Of a stretch of 64,000 nucleotides of DNA, positions 9,358 to 17,786 are shown in pieces (the first letter of the stretch is position 1; every line of letters begins with the position of its first letter). Source of the stretch: an uncultured Catenibacterium sp. GTDB lineage: Bacteria; Bacillota_I; Bacilli_A; Erysipelotrichales; Coprobacillaceae. Where the stretch lies: contig NZ_UQGV01000001.1 in assembly GCF_900540665.1 (NCBI RefSeq), forward strand, positions 28,507 through 92,506. Direction: 5' to 3'. The position numbers were made by a program, and so were the translations under genes. The notes below the pieces were generated by a model that saw only the letters and a list, made by a program, of their open reading frames with translations, was not told the DNA's origin and did not search any database.

Positions 9358-9908
9358 TAAAGTTAGAAACACCTCTTACTATTGAAAAGGTTGAATCACT
9401 TCATGCAGGTGATCAGGTATTATTAAGCGGTACTATTTATACAGGACGTGATGCAGCACATAAACGTTTTGTAGAAGCATTAAAAAACAATGAAACACTT
9501 CCTTTTGATCCTTATGATCAGGTGATTTATTTTGTGGGTCCTACACCTACAAAGCCAGGTCATGTTATTGGCAGCTGCGGACCTACAACATCTTATCGTA
9601 TGGATGCTTATTCTCCTACAATGTTAGCACAGGGATTAAGAGGTATGATTGGTAAAGGAAGAAGAAATAACGACGTAAAAGAAGCAATGAAAAAATACAA
9701 AGGTGTTTATTTTGGTGCTATTGGTGGTGCAGGAGCGATTATAGCTTCTTGTATTAAATCATGTGAAGTGATTGCCTATGAAGACCTTGGTCCTGAAGCG
9801 GTACGTCGTCTAGTTGTAGAAGATCTACCACTTACTGTTGTAATTGATAGTGAAGGACATGATCTCTATGAAATAGGCCGTCAGGATTATTTGGAAGGAA
9901 AGGAATAG
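9354..9908 (+). CDS. class I fumarate hydratase (or tartrate dehydratase) beta subunit
   Basis: C-terminal (beta) subunit of 184 residues, partner of the preceding alpha subunit. Family features include LSGTIYTGRDAAHKRF near the N-terminus, YFVGPTPTKPG, and GSCGPTTSYRMDAYSP, then GKGRRN and a glycine-rich GAIGGAGA. The AGGAGG at 9341-9346 fixes the ATG at 9354, which overlaps the alpha stop, consistent with coupled translation of a 1:1 complex. A second RpiR gene starts two bases after this gene. Confidence 0.9.
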   Translation: MIKLETPLTIEKVESLHAGDQVLLSGTIYTGRDAAHKRFVEALKNNETLPFDPYDQVIYFVGPTPTKPGHVIGSCGPTTSYRMDAYSPTMLAQGLRGMIGKGRRNNDVKEAMKKYKGVYFGAIGGAGAIIASCIKSCEVIAYEDLGPEAVRRLVVEDLPLTVVIDSEGHDLYEIGRQDYLEGKE

Positions 9909-9910
9909 TT

Positions 9911-10750
9911 ATGGATCAGCCATTTAGAGATTATAATGAGACGGATATTCTATATCTTCTCATGACATATGTAAATTTTTCATCTGGACAGGATATGTAT
10001 TACAGTATTGCGAAAACAATACTTACACATCTTGAACAGATTCCTAGTATTTCAATTAATGATCTTGCAGAGCTTTGTTATACATCTCCAGCAACAATCT
10101 CAAGATTCTGCAAGGATTTAAACTGTCGTAACTTTGCAACATTCAAAAAAGAAATGGCGATTGCTTTAGAAATAGCACATGATGAAATTCATTTCTCTTT
10201 TGATGACGATTTTAAGATTAAAAAGAATCCTCAATATCTTGTAGATAAAGTTTATGATGATACAAAGAAATCATTGGAATTAGGACAGCAGCAGTTAGAT
10301 ATCAAAGATGTTGATAAAATCTGCGAACTTATTCATGATGCTCCTCAGGTATTTATGATTGGTTATCAGTTCTCACGTATTGCCTGTCAGGATTTTCAGT
10401 TAAAGATGTTGAAACTTGAAAAGTTCCTCTATGCTTTTGCGAATAGAGGAGATGAAGTTCAAAGACTTGATTTGATTGAAGAAAATGATCTGGTTATTAT
10501 TGTGACAGTACGTGCAAGAAGAGAATTGATTGATTCATTGATTACACGTGTTAAGAAACAGAAGGCTCGTATTTTGATTGTGACTATGAATAAGGATTAT
10601 ACAAATCCTGAAGTAGATTACTATTACCATTTAAATGGTGAAGAAAGTGATTATACACAGTCTTCTATTTCTGGCTTTATTGATACAGTTTCATTCTTAA
10701 ATGTTGTATATTTGCGTTATGGTTTACTCTATAATCAATATTTGTTATAA
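9911..10750 (+). CDS. second RpiR-family transcriptional regulator, downstream of fumarase
   Basis: A 279-residue regulator, HTH around residues 40-80 (INDLAELCYTSPATISRFCKDLNCRNF) and SIS domain around 130-250 (VFMIGYQFSRIACQDFQLKM). It is clearly a paralogue of the regulator before the fumarase genes: both share the N-terminal YF/YY-x-IA pattern, the SPATISRFC recognition helix and a G-Q/Y-FS SIS loop. It is two bases from the fumarase beta stop and ends the four-gene run. Nothing terminator-like follows, but a separate promoter serves the HU gene. Confidence 0.88.
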   Translation: MDQPFRDYNETDILYLLMTYVNFSSGQDMYYSIAKTILTHLEQIPSISINDLAELCYTSPATISRFCKDLNCRNFATFKKEMAIALEIAHDEIHFSFDDDFKIKKNPQYLVDKVYDDTKKSLELGQQQLDIKDVDKICELIHDAPQVFMIGYQFSRIACQDFQLKMLKLEKFLYAFANRGDEVQRLDLIEENDLVIIVTVRARRELIDSLITRVKKQKARILIVTMNKDYTNPEVDYYYHLNGEESDYTQSSISGFIDTVSFLNVVYLRYGLLYNQYLL

Positions 10751-10773
10751 CTATATACGTAGTACAAACAAAA

Positions 10774-10782
10774 TGGTATAAT
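10774..10782 (+). promoter_or_regulatory. extended -10 promoter of the HU gene
   Basis: TGG followed by TATAAT (10777-10782) makes an extended -10; the region 17 bases upstream (TATACG) is a poor -35. It lies 33 bases before the HU start. Confidence 0.55.
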
Positions 10783-10815
10783 GGAACAAGTTGAAAAGAA
10801 AGGAAGTATCTATTC

Positions 10816-11091
10816 ATGAAGAAAAATGAATTAGTAGAAAAAGTTGCTGAAGGTGCATCTTTAACTAAAGCTGATGCAGAACGTGCTATTAATGCTTTAG
10901 TTGATGCAGTATCTGGAGCTCTTGTTGAAGGTGATAAAGTTGCTTTAAAAGGTCTTGGAACTTTTGAAGTAAGAGAAAGAAAAGCGAGAACAGGTATTAA
11001 TCCTAGAACTCGTGAAACTATCGAAATCCCAGCAAGTAAAGTTCCTGCTTTTAAAGCAAGCTCTACACTTAAGGATGCAGTGAATAAATAA
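10816..11091 (+). CDS. hup: HU-type DNA-binding protein
   Basis: A 91-residue histone-like protein of canonical length. N-terminal dimerising helices (MKKNELVEKVAEGASLTKADAER) lead to the beta-arm core LKGLGTFEVRERKARTGINPRTRE, including the DNA-intercalating Pro in NPRT, and the C-terminal helix FKASSTLKDAVN. It packages and bends DNA in the nucleoid. AAAGGAAG precedes the start. It has its own promoter and terminator, typical of a highly expressed single gene. Confidence 0.97.
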   Translation: MKKNELVEKVAEGASLTKADAERAINALVDAVSGALVEGDKVALKGLGTFEVRERKARTGINPRTRETIEIPASKVPAFKASSTLKDAVNK

Positions 11092-11094
11092 TAT

Positions 11095-11121
11095 TAAAAA
11101 AGTGCTTCGGCACTTTTTTAT
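11095..11121 (+). terminator. HU gene terminator
   Basis: AAAAAAGTGC and GCACTTTTTT arms on a TTCG loop, a strong intrinsic terminator. Confidence 0.9.
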
Positions 11122-11164
11122 TTTAATTATTTAGTTTAGAATTAAATAAAAGGGAGTGGTGAGG

Positions 11165-11689
11165 ATGATTACAATACTCTATACATCAAAGCATGGAGCA
11201 ACAGCTAAAATAGCACGTGTTATTAATACATATCTTGATCATACATGCACGTTGATGAACCTAGATGAATTAGATATGGCTGTCTTGGAGAAGACAGATA
11301 CGATTGTTTTAGGTATTCCTGTGTATTATGGGGCACTTGATCCAAAGATGGTGGATTTTATCAAGAAGAATCAGGGATTACTTATTAAGAAGCATTATTC
11401 TATTTACATTACAGCTCTTTTCCATGCTGAATTCATGAGTTATATTACTAAAGAGTTTGATTATTCTATATTAAAGAATGTAACGACAATGGCAGGACTT
11501 GGCGGTGCAATCTATTATCCTGATTTAAGTATTCAGGAGAAGATGGTTCTTGCAGTCATGAATAAGAATCGTCCAGTCATTCCAAAAGAACATCATATCA
11601 ATATCTTTGAGAACTTCGATAATCATGAAATAGAATTATTCTCACAGAAGATCAAAAGAATTGAAGATTATGCAACAAAGGCAAGATAA
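11165..11689 (+). CDS. flavodoxin-domain protein (HemG-like)
   Basis: A 174-residue protein with a flavodoxin fold. The N-terminal FMN phosphate loop is ILYTSKHGATAKIA, followed by a strand TIVLGIPVYYGALDPKMVDF that carries the typical flavin-contacting GIPVYYG segment. Such proteins include menaquinone-dependent protoporphyrinogen oxidases and other FMN electron carriers; no heme pathway genes are nearby, so the partner is unknown. GGGAG eight bases upstream favours the ATG at 11165 over the GTG at 11156. It converges on the PduL gene with a shared terminator. Confidence 0.8.
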   Translation: MITILYTSKHGATAKIARVINTYLDHTCTLMNLDELDMAVLEKTDTIVLGIPVYYGALDPKMVDFIKKNQGLLIKKHYSIYITALFHAEFMSYITKEFDYSILKNVTTMAGLGGAIYYPDLSIQEKMVLAVMNKNRPVIPKEHHINIFENFDNHEIELFSQKIKRIEDYATKAR

Positions 11690-11718
11690 AAAGGAGAAGC
11701 GACCTGCTTCTCCTTTAA
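11690..11718. terminator. bidirectional hairpin terminator
   Basis: AAAGGAGAAGC and GCTTCTCCTTT perfect 11-bp arms with a five-base loop, between convergent genes. Confidence 0.88.
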
Positions 11719-11720
11719 AA

Positions 11721-12290
11721 TTAATCAACAATAATTGTACCTTCTTTAGGTCCACCAGCAGCATTTGATTCATCTGTATCAATATGCATGAAAGTAGCAT
11801 ATGTATCTTTAACACGGCACATAACATCACCAAAGATTAAAGAACGACCATTTGTTTCAACTTCTACTTTTACAATCTGGCGGTCCTTAATACCCATTGC
11901 TTCAGCATCTTCTGGAGAGAAATGGATATGACGTTTTGCAGCAATAACGCCTTCAGTTAATTCAACTTCACCTTTAGGGCCAACTAATTTACAAGCTCCA
12001 CTACCAGCAAGGTCTCCAGATCCTCTAACAGGTGCTTCTAAACCTAATGCTCTTGCATCAGTAAGAGCTAATTCAATCTGAGTATGGTCTCTAACAGGTC
12101 CAAGAACAGACATAGCTTTTTCGCCTCTAGATCCTACAACCTTTACCTTTTCAGCACATGCAAACTGACCTGGCTGAGAAAGATCCTTTTTCTTTGTTAG
12201 TTCATAACCTTCACCAAATAATGTTTCTAAATCAGCCTGACTTAAGTGAATGTGTCTAGCTGAAGTTTCAATAATAATTTTGTTACTCAT
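11721..12290 (-). CDS. pduL: PduL-type phosphate acyltransferase
   Basis: A 189-residue PduL-family phosphotransacylase, which converts acyl-CoA and phosphate to acyl phosphate and CoA (propionyl or acetyl). The two zinc-binding His motifs are visible: TSARHIHLSQADL near the N-terminus and AAKRHIHFSPEDAEAMG around residue 125, and QPGQFACAEKV matches the family. It is unrelated in fold to Pta. There is no microcompartment shell, aldehyde dehydrogenase or acetate kinase gene beside it, so it most likely works in housekeeping acetate metabolism. AGGAGG just upstream fixes the ATG at 12290; an upstream in-frame ATG overlaps that site. Confidence 0.93.
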   Translation of the reverse strand: MSNKIIIETSARHIHLSQADLETLFGEGYELTKKKDLSQPGQFACAEKVKVVGSRGEKAMSVLGPVRDHTQIELALTDARALGLEAPVRGSGDLAGSGACKLVGPKGEVELTEGVIAAKRHIHFSPEDAEAMGIKDRQIVKVEVETNGRSLIFGDVMCRVKDTYATFMHIDTDESNAAGGPKEGTIIVD

Positions 12291-12434
12291 AATCTGCCTC
12301 CTAGTCACGTATTGTACACCCTTTTATGTGTTTTGAAAAGGCTTACTTTACAAATATCTATAAGTGTAACCTGTCAATGTTTATTTCCATTGATTCTTAA
12401 AACTGCTATAATATTTGTAAGTGAGGTTGATGTT

Positions 12435-13235
12435 ATGATAAATGTTATTACGTCGGAATTACCAATAATATGGAAGTTTGTAAAATCAGCTATTGATTTA
12501 TTGGCAGTATGGGTTTTATTATATTATGGTATCATGATGTTCAAGACAAACATGCGTACTATGCAGTTATTTAAAGGGGTTATTGTTGTCCTTCTTGTTA
12601 AGGCCACTACAAGTGTACTAGGTTTAGTTACTCTTGGTACAATTGTTGATGCAGTGATCACATGGGGAGTATTGGCTATTGTTGTTATCTTCCAGCCAGA
12701 AATACGAGTTTTATTAGAGAAGATGGGACAGACTAAAAATGAAGTACAGCATCGCTTATCTGATGATGAAAGAGAACGTGCAATGGATGAACTTGTTGAA
12801 TCTATTACAACAATGTCTAAGGATAAGACAGGTGCACTTATTACTTTTGAACGTCGTCAGTCTTTACAGGATTTTATTAATACTGGTGTGAAGGTATCTG
12901 CATCTATTAAAGCAGAACTTTTAACAACTATCTTTTATGAAGGAACACCTCTTCATGATGGCGCAACTATTATAAAGAATGATATGATTGTTGCTTCTGC
13001 CTGCTTTTATCCTCCTACAAATAAGGAAATTCCTTCACAGTATGGAGCAAGACATAGAGCGGCAATTGGTATTAGCGAAATCACAGATTCTTTGACAGTG
13101 GTTGTATCTGAAGAAACAGGAAATGTCAGTTTTGCAGCGAATGGAGAATTGACAAGAATCAATTTGAATGAGCTTCGCTCTAAATTAATTGCTGAATTGA
13201 ACTGGTATGGAGAAGGTGGTGAATCCCATGACTGA
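12435..13235 (+). CDS. cdaA: diadenylate cyclase CdaA
   Basis: Membrane-bound c-di-AMP synthase of 266 residues. Three N-terminal hydrophobic segments (residues about 15-90) precede a DisA_N cyclase domain containing the catalytic LHDGATII and RHRAAIGISE motifs. It joins two ATP into c-di-AMP, controlling potassium, osmolyte and wall homeostasis. The ATG at 12435 follows GTGAGGTTGATG and gives the family N-terminus; a longer ORF upstream is not supported by a ribosome site. It heads the conserved cdaA-cdaR-glmM operon and overlaps cdaR by eight bases. Confidence 0.95.
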   Translation: MINVITSELPIIWKFVKSAIDLLAVWVLLYYGIMMFKTNMRTMQLFKGVIVVLLVKATTSVLGLVTLGTIVDAVITWGVLAIVVIFQPEIRVLLEKMGQTKNEVQHRLSDDERERAMDELVESITTMSKDKTGALITFERRQSLQDFINTGVKVSASIKAELLTTIFYEGTPLHDGATIIKNDMIVASACFYPPTNKEIPSQYGARHRAAIGISEITDSLTVVVSEETGNVSFAANGELTRINLNELRSKLIAELNWYGEGGESHD

Positions 13236-14337
13236 TCCTAAGAAAAAGAAACAAACGGATTCTACAACGGATTTCTTCTTACAGTTTGTAAAGGAAGAAA
13301 AATCTGAAAAAGAGAAGACAGAAGCTAAAAAAGAAGAAAGAGAACAGACCTATACAAAAACAGTAGAAAAGGTTTCTACAGGCTATAACTACTTTAATAA
13401 GCTGTTAGATAAGCTTCTTGAGAATAAGCATTCTGTGCGTATTCTTTCATTTGTGCTTGCTTTATTCTTATTTGTTTCATTCTCTGGTGGGGATGTAATG
13501 AATTCTACAACGGCTGGGGCAACTCTTAAGAAGGTGCCAGTACAGGTAGAAGGATTAAAGGATGGCTATGATGTATCAGGAATACCTCCAACTGTAGAAA
13601 TAGGTTTGATTGGTCCTTCTATGGATATCTATACAACTAAGCTAACAAGTAATTATGAGGTTTATTGTGATTTATCTGAATATAATGAAGGAACACATCA
13701 TGTTACATTAAAGACAAGAAATTTTGATAGTGATTTGACTGTGATGCTTATTCCTGAAACAGTGACAATTAAGATTCTGCCTAAGGTGGATGCAAAGTTC
13801 GATTTAGGCTATAAGTTTATTAATCAAGATAAATTAAATGAAAAATATAGTGTTTCAGTCGATTCAATATCTACAAAACGTGTTACAATAACAGCGACAC
13901 AGAATAATCTTGATAAGATTGATAAGGTCCAGGCGCTTATTGATGTGGAGGATAAGACAAAGGCATTTGAACAGGCATGTGAAATTAAAGCTTTTGATGC
14001 AGATGGAAATGAAGTACAATGTACAATCGCACCAGAAAAGGTGAATGTCAGCTGTCATGTTGACTCTTATTCTAAAGAAGTGCCAGTTAAACCAGAATTT
14101 GTTGGGCAGTTGCAGGAAGGCTATCAGATGACAAATTATAAGTTATCTAGTTCTACTGTAACAATCTATGGTAAACGTACTGATATTAGTGATATTAACT
14201 ATATTACATGTCAGGTCGATATTTCTAATTTATCAGGATCAACAACTTTATCTGGTATCGCATTACAGGGGAATGACAAAATCAATAAGATATCACAGAA
14301 TACTATTGATGTGACTATGTTTATTGAGAAAAAATAG
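13228..14337 (+). CDS. cdaR: CdaA regulator CdaR (YbbR repeats)
   Basis: A 369-residue extracytoplasmic regulator of CdaA. A charged, lysine-rich cytoplasmic N-terminus (about 60 residues) leads to one membrane helix (SVRILSFVLALFLFVSF), and the rest is a series of YbbR domains (for example VPVQVEGLKDGYDVSGIPPTVEI and VPVKPEFVGQLQEGYQM). The ATG at 13228 inside the cdaA end has GAAGGTGG upstream; an in-frame ATG at 13207 is also possible. The position between cdaA and glmM is the standard Firmicute arrangement. Confidence 0.92.
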   Translation: MTDPKKKKQTDSTTDFFLQFVKEEKSEKEKTEAKKEEREQTYTKTVEKVSTGYNYFNKLLDKLLENKHSVRILSFVLALFLFVSFSGGDVMNSTTAGATLKKVPVQVEGLKDGYDVSGIPPTVEIGLIGPSMDIYTTKLTSNYEVYCDLSEYNEGTHHVTLKTRNFDSDLTVMLIPETVTIKILPKVDAKFDLGYKFINQDKLNEKYSVSVDSISTKRVTITATQNNLDKIDKVQALIDVEDKTKAFEQACEIKAFDADGNEVQCTIAPEKVNVSCHVDSYSKEVPVKPEFVGQLQEGYQMTNYKLSSSTVTIYGKRTDISDINYITCQVDISNLSGSTTLSGIALQGNDKINKISQNTIDVTMFIEKK

Positions 14338-14352
14338 AGAGGAAAAGTAAAG

Positions 14353-15699
14353 ATGGGTAAATATTTTGGAACAGATGGTTTTAGAGGAGAAGCAAACAAG
14401 GATTTAACAGTAGAACATGCTTTTAAAGTAGGTCGTTATTTAGGCTGGTACTATAACCGTCATCATAAAGCAAGAATCGTTATTGGGAAGGATACAAGAC
14501 GTTCAAGTTATATGTTTGAATATGCACTTGTAGCTGGTTTAACTGCAAGTGGTGCAGATGCATATCTTCTTCATGTAACTACAACACCTTCAGTATCTTA
14601 TATTGTAAGAACTGATGGATTTGATTGTGGTATCATGATTTCTGCATCACATAACCCTTATTATGATAATGGTATTAAGCTTATTAATGATAAAGGTCAG
14701 AAGTTTGATGCAGATGTTGAAAAGCAGATTGAAATGTATATTGATGGTTTGACTGAAGAACTTCCATATGCAACTAAGGATGATATCGGTCGTGCTTTTG
14801 ATTACTCTATGGGTAGAAACAGATATATCGGTTACTTAATGAGTATTCCTAAGAGAGCATTTAGAAATGTACGTGTTGGTTTAGATTGTGCTAATGGTGC
14901 GTCTTCAAATATCGCAAAGGCAGTATTTGATGCATTAGGTGCAGAAACATATGTTATCAATGATCATCCTGATGGAGTGAATATCAATACTGACTGTGGT
15001 TCTACACATATGGGTGCATTACAGAACTTTGTCCGTGAAAAAGGTTTAGATATCGGTTTTGCATTTGATGGTGATGCAGACAGATGTTTAGCTGTAGATG
15101 AATTTGGTAGAGTTGTTGATGGTGACTTGATTCTTTATGTATGTGGTCAGGAGTTAAAGAATAACAATGAACTCGCTAACAATACAATCGTTACTACAAT
15201 TATGAGTAATATTGGTCTTTATAAGGCTTTAGATAAGATTGGTATTGGTTATGCAAAGACTGCTGTTGGTGATAAATATGTTTATGAAAACATGGTGACT
15301 AATGGCAACGTTATTGGTGGAGAACAGTCTGGTCATATTATTTTCTCTAAGCATGCAACTACAGGTGATGGTATCTTAACATCATTAAAGATTCTAGAAA
15401 CATGTATTGAAAATAAGAAGACTTTAGCTCAGTTAACAGAACCAGTTACTATTTATCCACAGCTATTAATCAATGTACGTGTAAAAGATAAAGCTGAAGT
15501 ATTAAATGATGAAGATATCAAGAAAGCAATTGAAGAAGTGACAGAAACATTAGGAGATGATGGTCGTATTCTAGTAAGAGAATCTGGTACAGAACCATTA
15601 ATTCGTGTCATGGTTGAAGCACAGACAGATGAAATCTGTCATGAAAATGTGCTTAAGGTAGTAAATCTTATTAAAGAAAAAGGCTATGCCGTTAAATAA
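14353..15699 (+). CDS. glmM: phosphoglucosamine mutase GlmM
   Basis: A 448-residue enzyme converting glucosamine-6-P to glucosamine-1-P for peptidoglycan precursors. It has the family start KYFGTDGFRGEAN, the phosphoserine loop ISASHNPYYDNGIKL, the metal loop AFDGDADRCLAVD and the C-terminal phosphate-binding RESGTEPLIRVM. In other Firmicutes GlmM activity is restrained by CdaA, matching the operon. It follows cdaR by 15 bases with AGAGGAAAAG as ribosome site. Confidence 0.97.
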   Translation: MGKYFGTDGFRGEANKDLTVEHAFKVGRYLGWYYNRHHKARIVIGKDTRRSSYMFEYALVAGLTASGADAYLLHVTTTPSVSYIVRTDGFDCGIMISASHNPYYDNGIKLINDKGQKFDADVEKQIEMYIDGLTEELPYATKDDIGRAFDYSMGRNRYIGYLMSIPKRAFRNVRVGLDCANGASSNIAKAVFDALGAETYVINDHPDGVNINTDCGSTHMGALQNFVREKGLDIGFAFDGDADRCLAVDEFGRVVDGDLILYVCGQELKNNNELANNTIVTTIMSNIGLYKALDKIGIGYAKTAVGDKYVYENMVTNGNVIGGEQSGHIIFSKHATTGDGILTSLKILETCIENKKTLAQLTEPVTIYPQLLINVRVKDKAEVLNDEDIKKAIEEVTETLGDDGRILVRESGTEPLIRVMVEAQTDEICHENVLKVVNLIKEKGYAVK

Positions 15700-15712
15700 T
15701 CACATAATCTAA

Positions 15713-15745
15713 CAAAATATTGCCACTTTGCTGGCAATATTTTCA
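15713..15745 (+). terminator. hairpin after glmM
   Basis: AATATTGCCA and TGGCAATATT perfect 10-bp arms with a six-base loop, then TTTTC. A TATAAT at 15747-15752 follows directly, so the same palindrome could also be an operator for the two-component genes. Confidence 0.7.
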
Positions 15746-15775
15746 CTATAATGGTAAATATGGGAGGTGAGTCTC

Positions 15776-16429
15776 TTGAAATACAAAATTAACATCATTG
15801 ATGATGAAAAACAATTGAATGATCTAGTAAGAACTTATTTAGAAAAAGAAGGATATGAATGTACTTCTTTCTATACATATGATGAAGCCTTAATGCATTG
15901 TGATGATGATGTTCATTTATGGCTTGTTGATATCATGCTTGATAAGAATAGTGGTTTTGACTTATTAACTGCTATTAAATCAGCACGTCCTGATATGCCT
16001 ATTGTCTTCATGTCTGCAAGAGATCAGGAATTTGATCGTATTATAGGTTTAGAAAAGGGCTGTGATGAATATATCACAAAACCATTTAATATGAAGGAAG
16101 TGATTCTTCGTATTCATAATGTCTTAAAGCGTGTTTATAAGGATACTGAAATGATTGATATCGATGGTTATATGATTGATGAATCAAAGCGTAAAGTATT
16201 AGAGAATGGTCATGAAATTGATTTAACAACTAAAGAATATGAACTACTTCTCTATTTCATGAAGAATAAAGGTATTGCGATTTCTCGTGAACAGGTCTTA
16301 ACACGTGTCTGGGATGAAAACTATTTTGGTAGTGACCGTGTCGTAGATGATACATTAAGACGTTTAAGAAAGAAGATGCCAAATATCAATATCAAGACAA
16401 TTTATGGTTTTGGCTATAGATTAGACTAA
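15776..16429 (+). CDS. OmpR/PhoB-family response regulator
   Basis: A two-component response regulator: receiver domain in the first 120 residues (IIDDEKQ acidic pocket, phospho-acceptor Asp in WLVDIMLD, conserved Lys in YITKPFN) and a C-terminal winged helix (EYELLLYFMKNKGIAISREQVLTRVW, RRLRKKM, TIYGFGYRLD). A GGAGG eight bases upstream indicates a TTG start at 15776 instead of the GTG at 15767, which lies inside that site. The kinase gene starts on the last base of its stop codon. Targets are unknown; tandem 11-bp repeats of the type bound by this family occur before the NlpC/P60 gene. Confidence 0.92.
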   Translation: MKYKINIIDDEKQLNDLVRTYLEKEGYECTSFYTYDEALMHCDDDVHLWLVDIMLDKNSGFDLLTAIKSARPDMPIVFMSARDQEFDRIIGLEKGCDEYITKPFNMKEVILRIHNVLKRVYKDTEMIDIDGYMIDESKRKVLENGHEIDLTTKEYELLLYFMKNKGIAISREQVLTRVWDENYFGSDRVVDDTLRRLRKKMPNINIKTIYGFGYRLD

Positions 16430-17742
16430 TGTTTAAATCCCTTTCTTTATTGAAACAGCTTCTTGTGGTTATTCTAGGTTTAGCTATTATGCTTGTGGCT
16501 GTTGTTATGCCGGTTGTGGATTCTAATGTTCATGATATTATCGATGACCAGATGTATGAAAAGCTAGAAACATCACAAAGAGATACTGTAGAATATGATT
16601 TCATGCCTTCTAATAATAAAGAGAAGCCTATTTATACAATTGTCTATGATCCAGTAGAAAATGCCTTCACATTTAGTAACCTGCATGGTGATGCCACTAC
16701 ATTGACATTACTTTATAATTACTTATTTGGACGTGATTTAGAGAAGATAGTTAACAGTAGAAGACACTATACGATAGAAAATAAAGGGACTTATGCAAGA
16801 GAAACCTATTATTATCGTATTATGAAGGTTGATGATGAGTATTTGATTTCTATTATGTCTAACTCTTATTCAGATAAGCTGATTAGGGATATTCGTAATC
16901 GTATTATTTATATTCTTTATGCAGTACTCACAATCTTTGCGTTAGTTCTTGTTTTATGGGTTATCTCTTTGATTCGTCCTTTAAAGAAAATTAAAACCTA
17001 TGTAGATTCTATTGCGAATCGTGAGGATAGCACCCTTGTCATGGATAGACAGGATGAAATAGGGGTTGTTGGTAATGCGATTGTGACAATGAAGGATGAA
17101 CTCATGAAGCAGGAAAAGGTCAAAGAAGAAATGATTCATAACATTTCTCATGACTTAAAAACACCTATTGCACTTATTAAGACCTATGGACAAAGTGTGA
17201 AAGATGATATCTACCCATATGGTGATAAAGAAAGTTCTATGGATGTTATTTTAGAAAATGCGGACCGCTTAGAACATAAAGTTAAATCATTACTCTATTT
17301 AAATAGACTAGACTACTTGAGTGCAGAAGAAAGTGAATTAAAACCTTTCCCAATCAAAGATTTAATTGAACATATTGTTATGCAGATGGAAGCAATGCAG
17401 CACATACATATAGAAACAGATCTAGATGATGTAGCCTTTATCGGTAATGAAGAGCATTGGCGTGTTGCGATAGAGAATATTATTGATAATGCGTCACGTT
17501 ATATGAAGTCTGTGATTATGATTACATTAAAGAAAGATACACTTATTATCTATAATGATGGGGATCCTATTGATGAAGATAAGAAAGAGGATCTTTTCAA
17601 CCCTTATGTTAAAGGGGTGAAAGGACAGTTTGGTTTAGGTCTTTCTATTGTCGCAAAAATTGCAGATATGTATGGCTATGATATTCATGCTGAAAATAAA
17701 GATCCAGGCGTTGCATTTATATTTACGAAAAGAGCTTCCTAG
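16429..17742 (+). CDS. sensor histidine kinase
   Basis: A 437-residue membrane histidine kinase, cognate to the preceding regulator. Helix one is at residues 7-27 and helix two at about 161-185, enclosing an extracellular sensor of about 130 residues. HAMP-like linker and the H-box HNISHDLKTPIALIKTYGQ follow, then N-box IDNASRYM and G-box FGLGLSIVAKIADMYGYD. The G1 region NDGDP is slightly divergent but complete. The signal sensed cannot be inferred. Gene overlap TAATG couples it to the regulator. Confidence 0.93.
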   Translation: MFKSLSLLKQLLVVILGLAIMLVAVVMPVVDSNVHDIIDDQMYEKLETSQRDTVEYDFMPSNNKEKPIYTIVYDPVENAFTFSNLHGDATTLTLLYNYLFGRDLEKIVNSRRHYTIENKGTYARETYYYRIMKVDDEYLISIMSNSYSDKLIRDIRNRIIYILYAVLTIFALVLVLWVISLIRPLKKIKTYVDSIANREDSTLVMDRQDEIGVVGNAIVTMKDELMKQEKVKEEMIHNISHDLKTPIALIKTYGQSVKDDIYPYGDKESSMDVILENADRLEHKVKSLLYLNRLDYLSAEESELKPFPIKDLIEHIVMQMEAMQHIHIETDLDDVAFIGNEEHWRVAIENIIDNASRYMKSVIMITLKKDTLIIYNDGDPIDEDKKEDLFNPYVKGVKGQFGLGLSIVAKIADMYGYDIHAENKDPGVAFIFTKRAS

Positions 17743-17757
17743 TTAGGAAGCTTTTTG
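17731..17757 (+). terminator. terminator of the two-component operon
   Basis: AGCTTCCT and AGGAAGCT arms with a four-base loop and TTTTT tail, overlapping the kinase stop codon. Confidence 0.85.
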
Positions 17758-17786
17758 TGTTAGAATAGAATAAAGGAGTTGAGAAT

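Noticed and set aside
12312..12434. N-terminal extension of CdaA from 12312
   Set aside because: It crosses the likely promoter region and adds residues that do not belong to the family; no ribosome site.
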